From IMG/VR virus record IMGVR_UViG_3300044819_000043, positions 1 through 32,482 of that record: a stretch of 32,482 nt of DNA; one strand, 5' to 3'. The DNA is from a virus. A program made the translations under genes and the position numbers. Positions 27,753 through 32,482 of the stretch are shown piece by piece. The stretch's first letter is position 1. Every line of letters begins with the position of its first letter. The notes under the pieces are model-generated. The model saw only the letters and a list, made by a program, of their open reading frames with translations. It had not been told where the DNA came from and did not search any database.

Positions 27753-28835
27753 ATGCTGGCGCACTATCTGATTATCCCGGTATTCGACCGCGACGTGGCG
27801 GACTGCCTCGAAGCGGTCCATCGCTCGGCCGCCACATGCGGTGTGAACGATTACACGGCCATCGTCGCCGACGGCGGATCGAAAAACGTCCACAAGCCGG
27901 GTGCCAACGAGCGCGTCGTGACGTGTCACGGGCTGGAGCCCATTCGCTGCCTGCCGAACGAACTGCCGCCCTTCAATAAGCCACGGACGCTGAATGCCGG
28001 CATCGACGCCGTGGCCGACAAGGAGGCCATCCTGACGTTTCTGGACGCTGACGCGCGGGTAGGCGAGCGATTCATGGAAGCGCCGTATTCGGCGGACACA
28101 CACGATCGGGTCTGCTATCGCGTGCGGACGCACCACAAGAAGAACGAAAAGCCGTGGGGAGAGGCCCCGATTTCCTACGAGGCCTACGGCGACGCCGATA
28201 GCGACTGGTCGTTCCGCCTGCGGGCCGATCCGCCGGAACTGCCGCCATCCGACCTGTCTCCGCAAGGCAACAGCCAGTTCTCCATACGCAAGAGCCTGCT
28301 GGGCGAGACGCGGTTCAACGAACGCTACTTCGGCCGCAGCTTCGAGGACCTGTGGATGATGAGGGAACTCTTCCGCCGCGGGCTCAACGACACGGTGATC
28401 TACACCGAAGAGTCGCACGCCATGTGGCATCGCCGCACGGCGACCGGCCGGAATTTCGAGCCCGGCCGCTGGTCTGACCGCAACTGGCGGATGTACCACG
28501 GAAAGACGACGACCTGGGTGGTGGGAACGAGCCAACGGCTGCTGGAGAAGTTCAACGCCGCCTTGACCGGCCTGCCGGGCGGGAGCAAGCCTGGCTGCCG
28601 CTTTTGCCACCGCGACGAGTTCGCAGCCAATGCTTTTCAGGAGGTGATTCCGGAGATCGACCGCTTCATCATGCTCGACCGCTCTCGGATCATGGCCTCC
28701 AGCGGCTGCCCCATGATGATCGTGGATGGCGAGACGGTGCTGCGGGAGTCGTGGGAGCAGATTCTGCATTGGATCGGGCTCAAGCCGTCTTCGCGGGAAA
28801 TGGCCGAGAGCCGGTCGAGACTGGAGGCGGCATAA
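27753..28835 (+). CDS. Glycosyltransferase family 2-like protein
   Basis: A 360-residue protein. Residues 5-110 have the GT-A order: LIIPVFDRDVADCLEAVHRS, an ADGGS strand-turn, LNAGIDAV and FLDADARVGERF, with D98-x-D100 as the metal and nucleotide-sugar DxD site. Later, FSIRKSLLGETRFNERYFG and EDLWMMRELFRRGL are the usual ED-containing acceptor-side motif of GT2 enzymes. A Cys pair (CRFCH, about 284-288) and a C-terminal helical part are extra. The ribosome site is weak (AAGGA is too far), so the start is less sure. It opens a cluster of sugar-transfer genes. Confidence 0.7.
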   Translation: MLAHYLIIPVFDRDVADCLEAVHRSAATCGVNDYTAIVADGGSKNVHKPGANERVVTCHGLEPIRCLPNELPPFNKPRTLNAGIDAVADKEAILTFLDADARVGERFMEAPYSADTHDRVCYRVRTHHKKNEKPWGEAPISYEAYGDADSDWSFRLRADPPELPPSDLSPQGNSQFSIRKSLLGETRFNERYFGRSFEDLWMMRELFRRGLNDTVIYTEESHAMWHRRTATGRNFEPGRWSDRNWRMYHGKTTTWVVGTSQRLLEKFNAALTGLPGGSKPGCRFCHRDEFAANAFQEVIPEIDRFIMLDRSRIMASSGCPMMIVDGETVLRESWEQILHWIGLKPSSREMAESRSRLEAA

Positions 28836-28847
28836 GTCGGAGTAGAA

Positions 28848-29165
28848 ATGAGCGTCACCAACTGCATCCTGACTGGCCCTTCGGCACCCGCCAACGCCGT
28901 CCTTGCCGCCGCCCTGCAAACGGCATCGCCGGGTTTGACGGTATCAGTGGTGGCCTATCCCGACATGGGCACGAGTTGTGTAGGACCGACGATTTTCCTT
29001 ATGCCGCAAGGCAAGCAGGCGGACCAGCCTTGGCCGCGGCGGAAGTATTCGCTCGTGAGTCTCGACATGCCGCTGGCCGAACAGGTGACGCAGGCGCTGG
29101 AGCTTCTTGGATTGGCGCCTGGCCAAAACGATCCCGCTGGAAAAATGGGAGGCAACCATGACTAA
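28848..29165 (+). CDS. Hypothetical protein
   Basis: A 105-residue protein with GGAG before the ATG. It begins MSVTNCILTGPSAPANAVLA and is alpha/beta in pattern: VSVVAYPDMGTSCVGPTIFL, then KYSLVSLDMPLAEQVTQALE. It might be a small Rossmann-like domain tied to the sugar cluster, but no binding motif is clear. Its end overlaps the next gene by eight bases. Confidence 0.5.
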   Translation: MSVTNCILTGPSAPANAVLAAALQTASPGLTVSVVAYPDMGTSCVGPTIFLMPQGKQADQPWPRRKYSLVSLDMPLAEQVTQALELLGLAPGQNDPAGKMGGNHD

Positions 29166-29760
29166 GTACACCGTCGCCGTTCCGACCTGTCGCCCGCGGG
29201 AGGACATTCAATCGCTGTTGGCGAATATCCGCGGCGCAGAGCCATACCTTGGCGACCGATTGATCGCAAGCTGCCTCATTGGCGAGTCGGCGTCCGTCAA
29301 CCGCAACTGGTGTCTCGACCGCTGCGAGACGGACGTGATTGTCATGGTGGACGACGACGTGAGCGGCTTTCCGCGGCTGTTCGCCCACGAGCTCGTGGAA
29401 ACGCTGCTGGCGAACCAGGACCACGCGATGGTCTCGGCGAAGCTGCTGGACAAGAATGGCGAGATGTTCATGGGCGGCAACATCCCGAATGACCCGACGG
29501 GCCTTTCAATCTCGCGCGACCACTGGTTGCCGACGGCCTGTGTGGCGATGTACGCCCACCGGCGGAAGTTCGACGAGGGATTGCCGATGGGCGAGGATGT
29601 CGATTACTGCTGGCAGCGGAAGAATGACTTTCCGAAGTCGCTGTTTGTGGTCGCCAACGAGATTCTGGTGCGGCACGCCAACGAGGAGAAGTGGCGGACG
29701 GGCGATAATTTTCAGCAGGCGATGGAGATGATCCAAGTCAAGTGGGGACGTCGGCCGTGA
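29158..29760 (+). CDS. Glycosyltransferase family 2-like protein
   Basis: A 200-residue protein from the ATG at 29158 with GGGAGG upstream; the frame open to 29107 overlaps the previous gene. It is a compact GT-A fold: VAVPTCRPREDIQSLLANIR, then VIVMVDDDVSG with the DDD metal site at 65-67, and LPMGEDVDYCWQRKNDF as the acceptor motif. It is shorter than many GT2 enzymes but keeps the core. GTGA overlap with the methyltransferase that follows suggests a common task on a glycan. Confidence 0.7.
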   Translation: MTKYTVAVPTCRPREDIQSLLANIRGAEPYLGDRLIASCLIGESASVNRNWCLDRCETDVIVMVDDDVSGFPRLFAHELVETLLANQDHAMVSAKLLDKNGEMFMGGNIPNDPTGLSISRDHWLPTACVAMYAHRRKFDEGLPMGEDVDYCWQRKNDFPKSLFVVANEILVRHANEEKWRTGDNFQQAMEMIQVKWGRRP

Positions 29761-30416
29761 ACGTGCAGGATATGATTGACGCCCGCCACGATATGACGGC
29801 CCAAGAGGTACGCGGGCGCGTAGGCGCGGACCCGATCATCTTGGAGATCGGTGCGCACGACGGCAGCACCACGGCGGAGTTCCTGCGGGCCATGCCCGAG
29901 TGTCGCGTGCTGTGCTTCGAGCCCGACCCGCGCCCACTCAAGAGGCTGCGGGAGCGGTTCGCCGGCGACGAACGGGTGGCTATCCGTCCCTGGGCCATCG
30001 GTGCCATCAATGGCACGGTCCCCTGGTACGCCAGCCACGGCACGACGGCATTGACTCGCTGCCACGATGGCGACTGGGATTGTTCATCGAGTTTCCGCCG
30101 GCCAACGCACCACTTGCAGCGCAGCCCGGAAATTACTTTCGAGTCGGCGGGAGAGGTCGCTTGCCGTCGCCTGGACGACGTCGTGACGGGAATTATCGAC
30201 TTCGCCTGGATCGACGTACAAGGCGCGCAGCGCGACGTGATCGAGGGAGGAAGAAAAACCCTGGACGAAATCCCCTACATTTACATCGAACTGCATTACG
30301 TGCCCGAGTACGACGGTGAGCCGAATTTTGCGGAACTGTGCGCTCTGTTGCCGGAACACGAGCCGCTCGTCCGCTACACGGAAAACATCCTCTTCGGGAA
30401 GCGATGCACCCCGTAA
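29757..30416 (+). CDS. FkbM-family methyltransferase
   Basis: A 219-residue protein from the GTG at 29757 (GTGA overlap). SAM-binding motif I is ILEIGAHDGSTTAEFL (residues 28-43), and motif II ends CFEPDPRPLKRL. The later IDFAWIDVQGAQRDVIEGG followed by YIYIELHYVPEYDGE is the FkbM signature. These enzymes O-methylate sugars. The stretch IDFAWIDVQGA appears again as a fragment at 31206-31246. It sits among glycosyltransferases, so the acceptor is probably a glycan made by this cluster. Confidence 0.8.
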   Translation: MNVQDMIDARHDMTAQEVRGRVGADPIILEIGAHDGSTTAEFLRAMPECRVLCFEPDPRPLKRLRERFAGDERVAIRPWAIGAINGTVPWYASHGTTALTRCHDGDWDCSSSFRRPTHHLQRSPEITFESAGEVACRRLDDVVTGIIDFAWIDVQGAQRDVIEGGRKTLDEIPYIYIELHYVPEYDGEPNFAELCALLPEHEPLVRYTENILFGKRCTP

Positions 30417-31210
30417 CCTTGACCTACGACAGCGATGCGCATCAAGACGGTCCCTGTGCCCAGTACCAGAGAATTCTGGGGCTGGCCGCGGTGGCTCAGA
30501 AAATGAACATGGGATACCGCTACACGCCGCCGAAACGACTGTCTGCCGAGCCGACGCACATGCACGTCGAGCAGGTTGATCGACTGCAAAAGTGGGAGAT
30601 TTTTTTCGGCTTCCGTGCGCTGGAAAGGAATGGGCAGGAGCCGGTCTGTGAAATGACGGTTCGCAACCTCACGCCCGACGTGCTGCTAATTGATGAGCCC
30701 ACGCTGGTCCACGCTGCCTATCCGTTCCCCTTCATCGACTGTGTTCCTGACTGGTACGACGCCGTGACGGGGGACTATTGCTCCATCGCGGATCGCAGTC
30801 CTCAGGTGTGGGTGGTGCTGCACGTTCGTCGCGGCGGCACGCGGCCCGATAGCTCGCTGTTTGTTGACATGGCCTACTACCGCAACTGCATCTTGGCTAT
30901 CCGCAAACTGCTCGTCGAAAAGGGCATGTATCCCTTCTTTCGCGTCGTCGGGCAGCGGTCGATCTTCGGCGCTGACGACCATTACGAGGAGCTGGCGGGC
31001 GAGGACGTGACGCTCGACATCGACGGCGACGAGCGGGCAGCGTTCTTCCGCATGGCGACCGCCGACGTACTGGTGATGGCCAAGAGTTCGTTTAGTTACA
31101 TGGCCGGCTTGTTAAACCGCAAGACGGTGATTTACAATCCCTGGATGCAGCCGTCGCTGGGCCGCTGGACCAATATTTGGGAGTACACGGGTGACAAGAA
31201 TTGCACTTGA
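30404..31210 (+). CDS. Glycosyltransferase-like protein (fucosyltransferase-type motif)
   Basis: A 268-residue protein taken from the ATG at 30404 (GGAAG upstream, 13 bp overlap with the FkbM gene). The region VWVVLHVRRGGTRPDSSLFV followed by YYRNCILAIRKLL resembles the HVRRGD-type loop of GT11/O-fucosyl-type enzymes. Later, ATADVLVMAKSSFSYMAGLL has the S-S-FS..A pattern that closes the donor site in the same enzymes. This is a motif-level call without full alignment. The cluster context (GT2, FkbM, GT25) supports a sugar-modifying role. Confidence 0.55.
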   Translation: MHPVTLTYDSDAHQDGPCAQYQRILGLAAVAQKMNMGYRYTPPKRLSAEPTHMHVEQVDRLQKWEIFFGFRALERNGQEPVCEMTVRNLTPDVLLIDEPTLVHAAYPFPFIDCVPDWYDAVTGDYCSIADRSPQVWVVLHVRRGGTRPDSSLFVDMAYYRNCILAIRKLLVEKGMYPFFRVVGQRSIFGADDHYEELAGEDVTLDIDGDERAAFFRMATADVLVMAKSSFSYMAGLLNRKTVIYNPWMQPSLGRWTNIWEYTGDKNCT

Positions 31211-31390
31211 GACCATCGACTTCGCCTGGATCGACGTGCAGGGCGCGGATTCACTTGCGCCCGCTGCAATCGCGCCATCGGCATCCTTGAAGATAGCCCT
31301 GAACTTCTGGAAAAGGCCGCCGCTTGGTTGCGGGCGCACGACGGGTTCTCGCGGCAACAAAGCCTATTTGACGGAGAAGATCACAAATGA
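31211..31390 (+). pseudogene. Mosaic remnant: FkbM fragment joined to endonuclease VII tail
   Basis: Two pieces meet here. In the frame that starts at the GTG at 31191, bases read ALETIDFAWIDVQGAD, a copy of the FkbM signature from the gene at 29757. From about 31245, in another frame (codons in phase with the stop at 31388-31390), the sequence reads RGFTCARCNRAIGILEDSPE, then LLEKAAAWLRAHDGF and a short tail. That is the C-terminal part of recombination endonuclease VII (CxxCN.A.G...D.PE.L..AA..L). The N-terminal nuclease part is missing. The stop overlaps the next gene as ATGA, so this was once the gene before it. Confidence 0.65.
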
Positions 31391-32124
31391 TGCCCATGGA
31401 CTGGGTTTATGTAAATCTCGATTGTCGGCCCGATCGACGAGAGCACGTCGAGGCGGAATTTGCCAAGCATGGGATCACGTCCCGCCGTCAACCGGGAGAG
31501 CTTGTGACGCGCGAAAACCACGCCCCCACGGACAGGACGCGAAGAATGTACAATCGAACGCCCGGAGCGATTGGATGTTTCAACGCACAAGTCAACGCAC
31601 TTCGCACATCGCCTCCTGACAATGACACCGTTGTTTGCGAGGATGATATTTGTCTGGCGGCCGACCTTCCCGCGAGGATCGAATACCTCTACTCGCATGC
31701 GCCTTCGGATTACGATATTTTGTGGCTTGGCGCTACTTTCCACTGCAATCCCGCGGTCTGGCACAAGGACACCATCGGTCGCGACGCGGAGCGCGTCGGG
31801 CACAGAATATTCCGCACCTATGGAATCTGGTCCACCTATGGTTATATTGTTCGGGCAAGCAGTCGCGAGCGGGTGCTGTCGCTGCTTGATGAAGCGTACC
31901 AGAACTCCGACGGCATCGACCACGCCATGATGTTGTACATCGAGCCCGTATTGAAGACCTACTGCATGGTTCCCGGCTGCGCCTGGCAGTACGACGCTCA
32001 GAGCAACATCGGCAACGGTGTGACGGAGTTTTCCCTGTTCAAGAAGAACCTAGGTCCTTACGTGTGGGCCAACCGCATGGAGGATTTCGACGCCGATACG
32101 TACCAGTGGGGAGAGGCGGGATGA
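31387..32124 (+). CDS. Glycosyltransferase family 25-like protein
   Basis: A 245-residue protein from the ATG at 31387. It begins MMPMDWVYVNLDCRPDRREH, the NLD.R.DR entry of GT25 (lipopolysaccharide-type) enzymes, followed by AIGCFNAQVNALR and VVCEDDICLAADL with E85-D86-D87 as the metal site. The C-terminal part has YGYIVRASSRERVLSLLDEA and DGIDHAMMLYIEPVLK, also usual in the family. Overlaps at both ends (ATGA) place it in the cluster. It probably adds a sugar to a surface or tail glycan. Confidence 0.75.
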   Translation: MMPMDWVYVNLDCRPDRREHVEAEFAKHGITSRRQPGELVTRENHAPTDRTRRMYNRTPGAIGCFNAQVNALRTSPPDNDTVVCEDDICLAADLPARIEYLYSHAPSDYDILWLGATFHCNPAVWHKDTIGRDAERVGHRIFRTYGIWSTYGYIVRASSRERVLSLLDEAYQNSDGIDHAMMLYIEPVLKTYCMVPGCAWQYDAQSNIGNGVTEFSLFKKNLGPYVWANRMEDFDADTYQWGEAG

Positions 32125-32482
32125 ATTTCCACAAGCGGAGCCAGATGGGCGAGTTCCTGCACCTCCATGACTGCCTCTCGGCGGGCGCTGAAGTCGGCGT
32201 GGCGGGGGGCGACTTTGCCTTGGAACTGATGGGCTGGGGCGTCCAGCGGCTAGTGCTGGTGGACCTCTGGCGGCACGAGCCGCTCTTACCTGGCGATGTT
32301 TCCAGCGAGCAGGCATGGCACAATCATAACCTGGAGGTCTGCCGCCAGCGGATGGAACCATTTGGCGACCGCGTGATCTTTCTTCGCGGCTGGTCCGACC
32401 GCATGGCGGCCGGAGTCAAGGACCTTTCACTGGATTTCGTTTATCTGGACGCCAATCACTACTATCCGTGGGTCAAGCAGGA
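32121..32482 (+). CDS. SAM-dependent methyltransferase, C-terminal end beyond the window
   Basis: About 120 residues are visible from the ATG at 32121 (ATGA overlap), MNFHKRSQMGEFLHLHDCLS at the start. SAM-binding motif I is AGAEVGVAGGDFALEL, followed by LVLVDLWRHEPLL and DLSLDFVYLDANHYYPWVKQ, the D-x-x-H-x-Y pattern of the Methyltransf_24-type family. Members often methylate sugars next to glycosyltransferases. The gene is cut by the window edge. Confidence 0.75.
   Translation, partial: MNFHKRSQMGEFLHLHDCLSAGAEVGVAGGDFALELMGWGVQRLVLVDLWRHEPLLPGDVSSEQAWHNHNLEVCRQRMEPFGDRVIFLRGWSDRMAAGVKDLSLDFVYLDANHYYPWVKQ

Noticed and set aside
27432-28919. 495-codon ORF on the minus strand
   Set aside because: Antisense of the GT2-type gene with clear GT-A motifs; composition typical of a shadow frame.

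Overview
The window looks like about 32 kb of a tailed-phage genome or prophage, probably from a planctomycete host. This is inferred from the high GC content, the tightly packed one-direction operon with ATGA, GTGA and TAATG start/stop overlaps, and many small proteins that resemble ones I recall from planctomycete phages and prophages. I see no terminase, portal or capsid gene, so those would lie outside the window. I had no database access; family calls rest on motifs read in the translations.

Layout. (1) 1-2690, minus strand: a pentapeptide-repeat protein running off the edge, a small membrane protein, a control-like region with three 11-bp direct repeats and a palindrome, a winged-helix-type protein, and three small genes, one of them a zinc-knuckle protein. 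(2) 2690-2861: two divergent promoters with identical hexamers. (3) 2861-9189, plus strand: a small ribbon-helix-helix-like protein, a PD-(D/E)XK nuclease with permuted motif order, a Sak4/RecA-like ATPase, an SSB-like protein, several small conserved proteins and a DnaD-like replication protein. (4) 9202-13376: a primase-polymerase fused to a DnaB-like helicase, an HNH endonuclease broken by an amber codon, zinc-ribbon proteins, a heptapeptide-repeat protein and a RusA-type resolvase. (5) 13351-16664: two separately promoted units with a large coiled-coil protein and small proteins. (6) 16764-20626: a secreted thioredoxin-like protein followed by a papain-family protease interrupted by an intein exactly at its catalytic cysteine, then small tail-type proteins. 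(7) 20643-22404: hairpins, tRNA and tRNA-like sequences, a secreted Cys-rich protein and a minus-strand HNH gene between duplicated tRNA 3' ends. (8) 22436-27731: membrane/lysis-type proteins, then tail-spike or fibre proteins. (9) 27753-end: glycosyltransferases and methyltransferases, with a mosaic junction at about 31.2 kb.

How the genes may work together. The nuclease, ATPase, SSB-like protein, DnaD-like protein, primase-helicase and RusA form a self-contained replication and recombination set. The distal genes appear to build and perhaps glycosylate receptor-binding or surface structures.

The most unusual element is the protease-intein at 17740-19752. The extein has no room for a normal papain prodomain. 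The first C-extein residue is the catalytic cysteine itself, so splicing would both assemble and switch on the enzyme. A run of 27 C residues later puts the probable C-terminal domain out of frame. Several other small genes are broken by single stops or frameshifts, which means either local decay or sequence error; this should be settled from reads before biological meaning is attached.
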